Assembly (NCBI RefSeq): GCF_001420695.1 | Contig: NZ_LJJB01000013.1 | Coordinates: 906,121 to 970,120 of the forward strand | Length of the DNA: 64,000 nt | Direction: 5' to 3' | Source: Brevibacillus choshinensis | GTDB lineage: Bacteria; Bacillota; Bacilli; Brevibacillales; Brevibacillaceae | Part shown: positions 16,032 through 23,554 of the stretch, piece after piece | Numbering within the stretch: the first letter of the stretch is position 1 | Layout of the letters: each line of letters opens with the position of its first letter | Program-made: the position numbers and the translations under genes | The notes under the pieces: model-generated | Databases searched by the model: none | Told to the model about the DNA's origin: nothing | The model's input: only the letters and a program-made list of their open reading frames with translations

Positions 16032-16598
16032 ATGTCGACCAATGTGTCCCATAAGTTTCGGACGGGGATTAAACCACAGGCGTTTGTGGATGGCATGACC
16101 AAAAATCAAGAGGCGTTCCAAGGCTGGAAGGAATCGTTTTCTTGGCCGAGTGAAGAAGATCGTGCGTTTTTTGCATCCCTCGCAAATCGGGATGACCTGC
16201 GTTGCTTGATACTGGCTGCAGATTGGTGCGGTGACGTAGTTCGCAACGTACCCGTGGTTCTGGAAGCACTAAAAGACACGGAGATCCCGACCGAAATCTT
16301 GATCATGGAAGACCATCTGGAATTCATGGATGAGAATCTCACGATGGGCGGTCGCTCCATCCCAGTCGTCATTTTTGCGGATACAGGTGGGCATGTACTG
16401 GCGAAGTGGGGCCCGCGTCCGAAGCATGTGCAAGATGTCATGATCGCATTCAAACAAAAGAATCCAGACCGCACTGCTCCTGACTATGATGAAAACATTA
16501 AAGCGGCTCGTGCGGAAATGCTTCAGCAATACGGAGATGGACCTGGTTACCAGGCGGTAATCGTAAAAGAGCTGAGAGAGCTGCTTTCTTCTATTTAA
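16032..16598 (+). CDS. Thioredoxin-fold protein with a single active-site cysteine
   Basis: The 188-residue protein resembles the Thioredoxin_9-type family. LILAADWCGDVVRNVPVVLEAL occupies the WCxxC position, but the second Cys is replaced, leaving only Cys66. A cis-Pro region GGRSIPVVIFAD and a KWGPRPKHV segment follow. With one Cys it cannot form an intramolecular disulfide, so a monothiol or binding role is more likely than classical reduction. Start at ATG 16032 after GGGAGG. It stands alone. Confidence 0.75.
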   Translation: MSTNVSHKFRTGIKPQAFVDGMTKNQEAFQGWKESFSWPSEEDRAFFASLANRDDLRCLILAADWCGDVVRNVPVVLEALKDTEIPTEILIMEDHLEFMDENLTMGGRSIPVVIFADTGGHVLAKWGPRPKHVQDVMIAFKQKNPDRTAPDYDENIKAARAEMLQQYGDGPGYQAVIVKELRELLSSI

Positions 16599-16627
16599 TG
16601 GCGGAACAGATCACAACGATTGACGGC

Positions 16628-16655
16628 GGGCGGAGGGATCTCTCCGCCTGTTGTT
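16628..16655 (+). terminator. Weak intrinsic terminator
   Basis: Stem GGGCGGAG with CTCCGCC-type complement (16628-16635 / 16642-16649) followed by GTTGTTGTG rather than a pure T-run. Confidence 0.45.
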
Positions 16656-16707
16656 GTGTGAATTAGCGAGTGTATAACAAGATGGAGTCATAGAAAGGTT
16701 GAACGAA

Positions 16708-17019
16708 ATGCATTACTACGGAAACGAAACGATCATGTCATTGGAGCAAGTGCTGCGTTTGAAACCATCTGAGGTCCGCATCCTGGAGTGGGTCCGCACC
16801 TATGAATTTTTGGAGAACAGCTATGGGATCGATGAGTCAGTCCCTTATTTCCTGGATATTTTGTGCGAGACAGAAGGGGTGCGTATTCGGAAAAACCGGA
16901 TCGTTGATTTTCCTGAGTATGTCTGTGAGGAAGAGCAGCGCTTTGCGGATGTAGAACAAGCATTGGCAGTTTTCCATCAGTGGGCAGAGGAAATCCTGAA
17001 GAAAATAGCGAAGGACTAG
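16708..17019 (+). CDS. Hypothetical protein, 103 residues
   Basis: Acidic, mainly helical soluble protein with no known motif (MHYYGNETIMSLEQVLRL at the start, EEILKKIAKD at the end). ATG 16708 is preferred over the in-frame TTG 16699 because AAAGG lies nine bases upstream. TTGTTG and TATAAC upstream with 16-base spacing may be its promoter. It is followed directly by the tRNA cluster. Function unknown. Confidence 0.55.
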   Translation: MHYYGNETIMSLEQVLRLKPSEVRILEWVRTYEFLENSYGIDESVPYFLDILCETEGVRIRKNRIVDFPEYVCEEEQRFADVEQALAVFHQWAEEILKKIAKD

Positions 17020-17113
17020 TCCGAAATCTGTTGACTCATTAGGCTGTTCATGATAGATTAAATCTTGTCGCTTCTGAATGAAAGATTTTCTTTCAGGCGA
17101 ATAGAGCACATAC

Positions 17114-17198
17114 GGGGAGATAGCGAAGTGGCTAAACGCGGCAGACTGTAAATCTGCTCCCTCTGGGTTCGGCGGTTCGAATCCGTCTCTCCCCACCA
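17114..17198 (+). tRNA. tRNA-Tyr (anticodon GTA)
   Basis: Class II tRNA with acceptor stem GGGGAGA/TCTCCCC, anticodon loop CTGTAAA (anticodon GTA), a long variable arm, T-arm GGTTCGAATCC and an encoded CCA end. Confidence 0.97.
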
Positions 17199-17246
17199 TT
17201 GATTTTCTATCAGTGATGTGCTATCATAGATTTACAGATTGAACAT

Positions 17247-17328
17247 GCCGGTGTGGCGGAATGGCAGACGCGCGCGACTCAAAATCGTGAGGGAAACCGT
17301 GGGGGTTCAAGTCCCTTCACCGGCACCA
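17247..17328 (+). tRNA. tRNA-Leu (anticodon CAA)
   Basis: Acceptor stem GCCGGTG/CACCGGC, anticodon loop CTCAAAA giving anticodon CAA, a variable arm of class II type, T-loop GGTTCAAGTCC and encoded CCA. Confidence 0.95.
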
Positions 17329-17362
17329 CTACTTACATAACGAAAAGCAGAGTTCCCGTTTT

Positions 17363-17436
17363 GCGGGTGTAGTTCAATGGTAGAACTCTAGCTTCCCAAG
17401 CTAGCGGCGTGGGTTCGATTCCCATCACCCGCTCCA
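17363..17436 (+). tRNA. tRNA-Gly (anticodon CCC), island integration site
   Basis: Acceptor GCGGGTG/CACCCGC, anticodon stem CTAGC/GCTAG with loop TTCCCAA (anticodon CCC), T-loop GGTTCGATTCC, discriminator T and encoded CCA. From base 17390 onward it is part of the 90-bp repeat found again at 55262, so its 3' half serves as attL core and the gene stays intact after integration. Confidence 0.96.
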
Positions 17437-17479
17437 TACAGAATGTCAAAAAACCTTGAGAAATCAAGGTTTTTTTGTT
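17390..17479 (+). repeat. attL: 90-bp direct repeat (left copy)
   Basis: Identical base for base to 55262-55351. It begins in the anticodon stem of tRNA-Gly and extends through the terminator. The flanking bases (T at 17389 versus C at 55261; T at 17480 versus G at 55352) differ, which defines its limits. Tyrosine integrases typically recombine in a tRNA anticodon or T-arm, so the crossover should lie in this repeat. Confidence 0.93.
17448..17477 (+). terminator. Terminator of the tRNA cluster
   Basis: Stem AAAAAACCTTGA (17448-17459) with TCAAGGTTTTTT (17464-17475) and T tail. It is included in the att repeat, so integration regenerates it at both ends. Confidence 0.9.
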
Positions 17480-17525
17480 TTTAAACGATTATATTCAATT
17501 AGTTTCTAAGTGGATCTTAAGGCAC

Positions 17526-17544
17526 TTGTTGACGTATTGTTGAC
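17526..17544 (+). promoter_or_regulatory. Putative integrase arm-type binding sites (left)
   Basis: Two copies of TTGTTGAC (17526-17533 and 17537-17544) at 11-bp period. The same pair with the same spacing and orientation occurs at 55127-55145. One pair per end, both on the island side of the repeats, is what attP arms become after integration. Confidence 0.7.
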
Positions 17545-17552
17545 GGGTACTA

Positions 17553-18746
17553 TTATTCTGCCCCTGGTCCCCGCGGATCAAATTTGTCTAATTTCTCAGC
17601 TGCTTCCCGACTAACCTTTTTGGTTACATGAGCGTATAAGTCAGCAGTAGTTTGATGCTTTGTATGACCCAATCTTTCCTGGATAGCTTTTAGTCCCACT
17701 CCAGCATCAATAAGTAAGGTAGCAGCAGTGTGGCGCAAATCATGTAACCTAATATGTTTCAACCCGTGACGCTTTATAAATGTATGCCATGTTGCGGTAG
17801 GAGTAGTGTGATAGTAAGGTTTTCCTATTCCATTGTGAAAGACGTATTGTCGATTCCCGGCCGTCCATTGATCCCCACATTGCTGTTGCACCTTTTTCCA
17901 TTCGTTGTAATAATCTTTTAATTCCCGTATGTACCAATCTGGCATGACAACGATGCGCTCAGATTCTTCGGTCTTCGGTTTTTTTACGACTGCTTTGCCA
18001 TCTTCAGTAAGAGAAATACTTTTCTGAAGTGAGAAAGTGTTTTCAATGAAATTAACATCATCCCACTCGAGTGCCAGAAGCTCACCTCGTCTATACCCAC
18101 CGAGCATGGCTCCAAGAAAATACAGCCTCCAGTGGGTTGGTTCTTCGTATAGAGCAGCAATAACATCTCGTACCTCGTTTTCTTCATAAAACTTCATCTT
18201 GCGCCTTTCAATCTTAGGCTGCTTTGTATCATCCATTGGGTTCCTATTTATAAGGCGCCAATCAGTAGCTCTATCTAAGACGGATTTTAATACCTTATAA
18301 ATATACAAGACAGTAGAAGCGGATAAAGTATCTCCTTTGCCATCCTTGCGGGACTTTTCTAATTCATTGATAAAGCTTACAACATGAATGGTTTTTATCT
18401 GGCTCAACTGTAGATGGCCAAACACAGGATTGATATGAGTTTTTAAATGGACCAAGTAAGTTATTAAAGTAAGAGGACTGAGTTCTTTTTCGGCAAACTT
18501 TTTAGTCCATTCTTTCTCTACGAATTCGGAGAACAGCATTTTTTCAGGCGAGATATATTCACCGGATTCAACATCAATCTTAAATTTTGTTAATTCGAGT
18601 TCGAGATGTTCTTTCAGTTTCTTGGGTGTAAGTTTTTCAGTAATACGAATTGTTTTTGTACGCTTAAGGCGCTTTCCATTAGCAGAATAGCCAGATTCAA
18701 CAACGAGTAAATAAGAGTTGTCACCACGTTTTTGAATACTTGCCAC
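17553..18746 (-). CDS. int: Tyrosine site-specific integrase of the island
   Basis: The 397-residue protein has an N-terminal arm-binding domain (about 1-60, GYSANGKRLKRTKTI), a core-binding SAM-like domain (about 70-165) and a catalytic domain. Catalytic residues are in place: Arg219 (GGYRRGELLAL), His335 and Arg338 (HDLRHT), His361 (LGHT) and nucleophile Tyr371 (LYAH). GTG start at 18746 follows GGAGGTGAC. The gene points toward the tRNA-Gly attL, the usual arrangement for Tn916/phage-type integrases. It appears intact. Confidence 0.95.
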   Translation of the reverse strand: MASIQKRGDNSYLLVVESGYSANGKRLKRTKTIRITEKLTPKKLKEHLELELTKFKIDVESGEYISPEKMLFSEFVEKEWTKKFAEKELSPLTLITYLVHLKTHINPVFGHLQLSQIKTIHVVSFINELEKSRKDGKGDTLSASTVLYIYKVLKSVLDRATDWRLINRNPMDDTKQPKIERRKMKFYEENEVRDVIAALYEEPTHWRLYFLGAMLGGYRRGELLALEWDDVNFIENTFSLQKSISLTEDGKAVVKKPKTEESERIVVMPDWYIRELKDYYNEWKKVQQQCGDQWTAGNRQYVFHNGIGKPYYHTTPTATWHTFIKRHGLKHIRLHDLRHTAATLLIDAGVGLKAIQERLGHTKHQTTADLYAHVTKKVSREAAEKLDKFDPRGPGAE

Positions 18747-18867
18747 ACACTGTCACCTCCAAAAAATAAAAAATATATTCTAATTATGTCCAAATTGATA
18801 TTGTCGGATACTTCTGACGTTTATTGGAGATCCATATTTCTACTAGGACACGTGGTTTGGAATACAA

Positions 18868-18898
18868 TAAAAAACCTCCTCTCAATTTATCCTAGAGG
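18868..18898 (-). terminator. Terminator of the recombinase remnant
   Basis: On the minus strand CCTCT and AGAGG arms enclose an 11-base loop, followed by GTTTTTTATT. It directly follows the remnant's own stop codon. Confidence 0.5.
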
Positions 18899-19150
18899 GG
18901 AGATTTTGGTTTGCAGGTCAAATCGCAGCGAGTCAATCGCTTGTTTCTTTTGTTCCAGGTCGGCAGGGGTGTAAATGAATGTAGTCACTAAGCTTTTATG
19001 GCTAAGAAGTTCCTGTAACGTACGGATATCCTCATAGTAAGGATTATCACGTGAATGTTACAGCCTCGTCGGAAAGGTGTGTCGAAAATAATGGAGCGTC
19101 CACGATGCGTTTTCGAATGGGACCGAAACTTTTCCGGATGTACCTGATGA
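18887..19150 (-). pseudogene. C-terminal remnant of a second tyrosine recombinase
   Basis: Reading the minus strand, one frame gives a conserved Arg-His block (LHYFRHTFPTRL), an in-frame TAA at 19058-19060, then DIRTLQELLSHKSLVTTFIYTPADLEQ and a native stop at 18887-18889. These are the H-x-x-R, L-S-H-K and catalytic Tyr (FIYT) motifs of XerC/D-type recombinases. The N-terminal two thirds are gone and a nonsense codon interrupts the rest. It differs from the intact island integrase, so it marks an older mobile element at the same site. Confidence 0.7.
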
Positions 19151-19420
19151 TTATCAGGAACTTTTGCAAAACAGCTTCCTGATAATGTAGATCATCGGAA
19201 CCAAGACCCATCAGTTATTGGTACGTATGTTTTTTTGTTGTTTACATAATACATATTCTGGAATGGGAAAACGAGAGTTATAGAGTCGGTCCGATAATTA
19301 TTGGTGCGTCCGGGGGAGTTATGGGTTCCGTCCTTGGTAGTTATGTTTGACATCTAATGCTATATATAAACCGCTCATATTGAGTGCCATACAATTTAAT
19401 TTATTCAATTCACTACTTCT

Positions 19421-19762
19421 CTACAATGGAAAGCCCCTCCGAATTAGCATTGTCGTCTTCCACATCACCAGTGATAAAAAAAGTAAAACGAAGCAGATTA
19501 AACTAATCATGAAGTACATAGTGATCCGGTCAAACATTAGCCAAGTGACATTCACAGTACCAATCGTGATGAAAAACGGGGATTGAAACTGGGAAGCTGT
19601 GTTTTGTCCGAATGTTAAAAGCGGGACAGAAGTGGAGATCAGAAATAAGGGGAGAAGGAAACGCTTTAACCATAATCTTAGCAACAAGTAGGAATACGAA
19701 GTTCCGAAATAACTTGTCCAGTTATGTATGAAACCCTCAATATAATTTAGCTTTGGTCTCAA
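19421..19762 (-). CDS. Possible membrane protein ORF (113 residues)
   Basis: The ORF would start with TTG at 19762 and encode a protein with two or three strongly hydrophobic stretches (RFLLPLFLISTSVPLLTFG and ISLICFVLLFLSLVM). The ribosome site is weak and no family is recognised. It lies in a remnant-rich stretch between the recombinase fragment and the gerAA fragment, so it may be a decayed piece of a larger gene. The rest of 19151-19900 shows nothing else convincing. Confidence 0.3.
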   Translation of the reverse strand: MRPKLNYIEGFIHNWTSYFGTSYSYLLLRLWLKRFLLPLFLISTSVPLLTFGQNTASQFQSPFFITIGTVNVTWLMFDRITMYFMISLICFVLLFLSLVMWKTTMLIRRGFPL

Positions 19763-19901
19763 ACCTTGTCGTCCAACACAAAGTAACTAGATCTTGTCTA
19801 GCTGAGAGTTCCGTCAAATATGAAGAGGAAGGGATTTTATGGATAATGATCATTTTATTGGTTACATTAATGGAAATTAGGTTGAACCAAGGTGAAGGAA
19901 A

Positions 19902-20897
19902 ATGAACGATCTTTTAGGGAAATGGAAATCGAAAAACCGTGCAGTAAAAGGACAGCCCATGCTAATAGACCTGTTTCCTTCCTTGCAGAAAAATAAGGAA
20001 TACATTCAAAGTCAGCTGTTTCATTCAAGTGATTTGAAGTGGCGGAGCATTAAGTTTAATCAAATGGAAGGACTCTTAGTATTTTTAGAATCTCTTACTG
20101 ATCAACAAAGAATCCAAAAAGAGATTATTCAACCTATAGAAGAAAAGAAAGAAGGAATCGTGGAAGAAATCATATCTTCTATGGAGTTTGAGAGGAAATC
20201 TGATCTCAGCGAGTTGCCCGAGGCTTTAGTTCAAGGAAAAGGAATATTGTTATTTGATGGCTCAGCAGAAGCTTTTGTAATCGGAGTCGCGGCAAGTTAT
20301 AAACGGAGTATCACGGAGCCGGTGAACGAAGCAGTTGTTCGCGGCGCTCATGAAGGCTTTATTGAGCACCTCATCACGAATCTGTATCTGGTACGAAAGC
20401 GTATTGAAAATCCGAACCTGGTCACTCGCTATTACCAGGTCGGAAAGGAAGCAAAAGCAAAATTGGCCCTTCTATATATGCAGGATCTGGCCAATCCGGA
20501 TCTGGTTAAAGAGGTAGATTCGAGACTTGGTTCCATTGCGATGGACACCATCTTCTCACCTGGATTTATTGCCGAACTGATAGAAGACAACCCATTTTCT
20601 CTTTTTCCGCAAATCTTATTTACGGAAAGACCGGATCGGGCAGTAGCTCATCTCATGGAAGGCCGTGTTGTTATCTTATCTAACGAAGATCCGTCTGCGT
20701 TGATTTTGCCTGTGACTTTCTTTGCTTTTTATCAAAGCCCAGATGATTATCAAATCAGGTGGGTTGTCGGGTCGTTCGTCCGATTGATTCGCTTGATTAG
20801 CTTTATCACCTCTTTTCTAGTACCTGCTCTTTATATTGCCGTTGTCGGCTTTCATCCCGAAATTCTTCCTTCCAATTTGATCTTATTTTCAGTCTAA
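19902..20897 (+). pseudogene. Truncated GerA-family spore germination protein (GerAA-like)
   Basis: The 331-residue frame contains the N-terminal cytoplasmic domain of GerAA proteins (GILLFDGSAEAFVIGVAA, then the block VRGAHEGFIEHLITNLYLVRKR and the block NPFSLFPQILFTERPDR) and the start of the first membrane region (FITSFLVPALYIAVVGFHPEILP). It then meets a stop. Family members are usually near 480-550 residues with four to six spans, so about one third is missing. The GerAB and GerAC genes that normally follow are also absent. It starts at ATG 19902 after AAGGTGAAGG. Most likely non-functional in germinant sensing. Confidence 0.8.
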
Positions 20898-21319
20898 TCA
20901 CCCATGATCTGATCGATCACAACCATAGATTAAAATGAATTCTCGTAGCCTTAAACTAAAGATACGTAGGTGTGAGGTCGAAGGTTTTTTGGTGGTTATT
21001 CAGGATTTGTTTATATGAGGCGCGGCCCTGATGCCAAACCGGAGGATCGATACATCAATGGACGAATCAAATCATTTGGACTTGTATAGCACGCTAAACT
21101 CGATGAATTGCCGTTTAACCGCCCAGTCTACAACTTATTTTTCCGGAACATACGTACGTATGAGAGTCAGAAAACTGATGTCGATCGGAATTGGAGTTAT
21201 TGGATTAATAAAGACACTACATTGGCTTTTTACCTTATTAGTTTAATATTTTGTATTTTTGAGATGGCGGGAGAGATCCTGCCTTTTTGATTTCCCCATG
21301 CCCTCAATTCCTTAAGCTA
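20898..21319. other. Gene-poor stretch after the gerAA fragment
   Basis: No gene with a ribosome site is convincing here. Short open stretches on the plus strand (for example around 21031-21290) read like decayed coding sequence but match no family I know. A small hairpin GGCGGGA/TCCTGCC with TTTTT (about 21264-21287) may be a terminator. Confidence 0.3.
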
Positions 21320-21560
21320 AGTCTTCTGGTCGAGCTACTCGTATCCACTGCTGGAAAACAATCGAATTCACTACGTCCATTCAGAACTTGAATGCTCCTA
21401 CCTTTCATTCTTGTATGGTCGGATATTGTTACTGATATACGTGAGCAGTTCCCCCTCCTCCGCATCGAAGAAACTCTCTCTATAGCTGAGGAGCTGAATA
21501 TTAAACATCCTACAGGTCCTAAATCCAACCATCCTAGGATTTGCAGACATGTGGAAAAAC
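21320..21560 (+). pseudogene. Remnant of a Tn7-type tnsA endonuclease gene
   Basis: Across shifting plus-strand frames one reads SSGRATRIHCWKT, then NRIHYVHSELECSYLSFL, then WSDIVTDIREQFPLL and EETLSIAEELNIKHP. In this order they match the TnsA N-terminal endonuclease domain: the R/H-rich start, the LSxLE-like block carrying the first catalytic Glu, the W-S/D-x-V-x-D-I-R-E-Q core and the A-E-E-x-x-I-x-H-P tail. At least two frameshifts separate the blocks and the C-terminal part is absent. It indicates that a Tn7-like transposon once sat in or near this island. Confidence 0.7.
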
Positions 21561-21708
21561 TGAACTGTCACTGACTATCTCGGAATTCATGACGAGCGAT
21601 TTATTTTCGTTTATATTAGTTTATTCCAATTTTATGAAACAATGGATGTATTTTCAGTTACTATTAATAAAACTCATACTTTTCAGACATATTTTCGGGG
21701 GTGTCATT

Positions 21709-22401
21709 TTGTCGTTCATTGCAGAGACAAAAAGCGTAGAACGCACGTTTGGTCGAGGGGCAGCTGCCGTCAGAGCGCTACAGGGCGTAGAAATGCGCGT
21801 GGAGTCAGGGCGATTGCTCGTATTAAAGGGCAGATCAGGATCAGGAAAAACGACTCTTTTAAACCTTTTGGGCGGTCTCGATCGTCCGACGGCTGGAAGC
21901 GTGTACTTTCAGGGACGAGAAATCGGCCAGCTATCGGATCGTGAGCGAACGAGGATCAGGCAAAAGAACATGGGATTTATCTTTCAGTCGTTTGGCTTGA
22001 TTCCGCTGATGTCAGCCGCTGAAAACGTCGTGTTTGGACTGCGTCTGTCAGGAGTGCCTGCTGCAGAATGGAGGGAGCGTGTTCGCGAATCGCTTGATTG
22101 CGTAGGGCTATCTAAACGGGCGCATCATCGTCCATTTGAGATGTCCGGTGGAGAACAGCAGCGCTGTGCGATTGCCAGAGCCGTTGCGAGCAGGCCGACA
22201 CTACTTTTGGCGGATGAGCCGACAGCTGAGTTGGATAGTAAAACGGGTCTGCAAATTAGCCGTCTGTTTCGCCATCTGGTGGATGAAGGTGAAATGAGTA
22301 TTGTCATGACGACGCATGATCCTGGTGTAATGGAGGTGGCGGACGATGTCTATGAATTGGAGGACGGTCGTATCAAGGATGAACGCTATACGGCGCCATA
22401 G
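21709..22401 (+). CDS. ABC transporter ATP-binding protein (LolD/MacB type), first of a four-gene export module
   Basis: The 230-residue ATPase has Walker A GRSGSGKTTLLNLLGG, Q-loop FIFQSFGLIP, signature MSGGEQQR, Walker [13 protein letters not shown] and H-loop MTTHD. The MacB/LolD/YknY class energises FtsX-type permeases. TTG 21709 is preferred because GGGGGTG precedes it and homology begins there; the frame extends upstream into AT-rich sequence. Base composition becomes GC-richer exactly here, suggesting the module was acquired as a block. Its 3' end overlaps the adaptor gene. Confidence 0.88.
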   Translation: MSFIAETKSVERTFGRGAAAVRALQGVEMRVESGRLLVLKGRSGSGKTTLLNLLGGLDRPTAGSVYFQGREIGQLSDRERTRIRQKNMGFIFQSFGLIPLMSAAENVVFGLRLSGVPAAEWRERVRESLDCVGLSKRAHHRPFEMSGGEQQRCAIARAVASRPTLLLADEPTAELDSKTGLQISRLFRHLVDEGEMSIVMTTHDPGVMEVADDVYELEDGRIKDERYTAP

Positions 22402-23542
22402 GAAAATAAAATGGGCGTACTTGACCGTTTCCCTTATGTTGACGGGCTGTTCCCTATTTCCTAAGGAAGAGGTGGTTCTGGCACCGCCATTAGTGGAGCC
22501 GTCACCCATCAAATACGAGGTGGCAGAAGTTTTGCAAGGGACGATTGTGAAAAGCGTGAAGGGAAACGGCTCCTTCACGACCGTGAATACGGCGGAGCTT
22601 TCTTTCCCGGAGACGAAGGAACTTCGTCTGAAGTCGTTCTCTGTCCAAAGCGGCGATCAGGTGAAAAAAGGACAATTACTCGCTGAATTGGATGCGGCTG
22701 ACCTGGAGAGGGAGATCGAGTCGGCCCGGTATGAAGTGGAGAAGGCAAAGCTGGAGCTGCTTGATGCCCAGCGGGATAATTACTACGAAGTCGAATCTGC
22801 CAAGCTGGACGTTTCGAAGGCAGAGATGAATGCCAAGGCAAACGAGACCAAGCTGGCCAAGATCGAATGGGACAAGGCTCTGCTGGACTTGGCGAAATTG
22901 CAGGATCCCAAGCAGCGCCAGTACGTGGTTGAGCGTGCCAGGCTGAACGTGAAGCAAAAACAGATGGACCTGGACAACCTGCAAAATCGTTGGACCCAGA
23001 CCAAGCTGATCTCGCCTTTTGACGGAATCGTGCTTTTCGTCAGCAACGAGCAGGTGGGGGATGAGGTGGACGCGCATCAAACGCTGATAACCATAGGCGA
23101 TCCGAACAAGCTGTTCGTGATGTATATCGCTCCCGAGAAAGAGGCTCTGCAAGACGTTAAGGAAGGGATGAAAGTCATTCTCTCGGGCAATGGCGGCGAA
23201 AATGGCGAGGGGACGGTGGTTCAGACACCGCTGCATGTCCCATCCAATTTACCCGAGGATTTGACTAAGCTGTATCAGAGAAGTCTGCTCATCTCACCGA
23301 AAATCCCCCCGAAGGGCTTGGAAATCGGGACAGGGGTCAGCATCGAAGTGGTTTTGGACAAGCAGGATCAGGCGCTGATTATACCGCGAAAAGCGCTTCA
23401 TGAAATATCGGGCAGGAAGTACGTTCGGGTGCTCGACGGGAATAGCAAGAAGGAAGTGGACGTGGAGACCGGTATCATGAACCAGACGGAGGTTGAGATT
23501 CGCAAAGGCCTTTCGGCAGGCCAACTGGTTATTTTGGAATAG
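22379..23542 (+). CDS. Lipoprotein adaptor (HlyD/RND-MFP type) of the ABC export module
   Basis: From ATG 22379 the product is 387 residues with a signal peptide ending LTG-C. The layout follows: a lipoyl half-motif (LKSFSVQSGDQVKKGQLLAELDAAD), a charged coiled-coil hairpin (about 105-190), the second half-motif (LISPFDGIVLFVSNEQVGDEV) and C-terminal beta domains. It resembles YknX-type adaptors that join MacB-like ABC exporters. An alternative start at ATG 22346 has a good GGAGG but gives a poor signal peptide. It overlaps the ATPase gene by 23 bases. Confidence 0.85.
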   Translation: MNAIRRHRKIKWAYLTVSLMLTGCSLFPKEEVVLAPPLVEPSPIKYEVAEVLQGTIVKSVKGNGSFTTVNTAELSFPETKELRLKSFSVQSGDQVKKGQLLAELDAADLEREIESARYEVEKAKLELLDAQRDNYYEVESAKLDVSKAEMNAKANETKLAKIEWDKALLDLAKLQDPKQRQYVVERARLNVKQKQMDLDNLQNRWTQTKLISPFDGIVLFVSNEQVGDEVDAHQTLITIGDPNKLFVMYIAPEKEALQDVKEGMKVILSGNGGENGEGTVVQTPLHVPSNLPEDLTKLYQRSLLISPKIPPKGLEIGTGVSIEVVLDKQDQALIIPRKALHEISGRKYVRVLDGNSKKEVDVETGIMNQTEVEIRKGLSAGQLVILE

Positions 23543-23554
23543 GAGGACAATGTC

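Noticed and set aside
16837-17199. Minus-strand ORF beginning MVGRDGFEPPNPEG across the tRNA-Tyr gene
   Set aside because: This is the well-known artefact of translating the antisense of a tRNA; it overlaps a certain tRNA and a supported gene.
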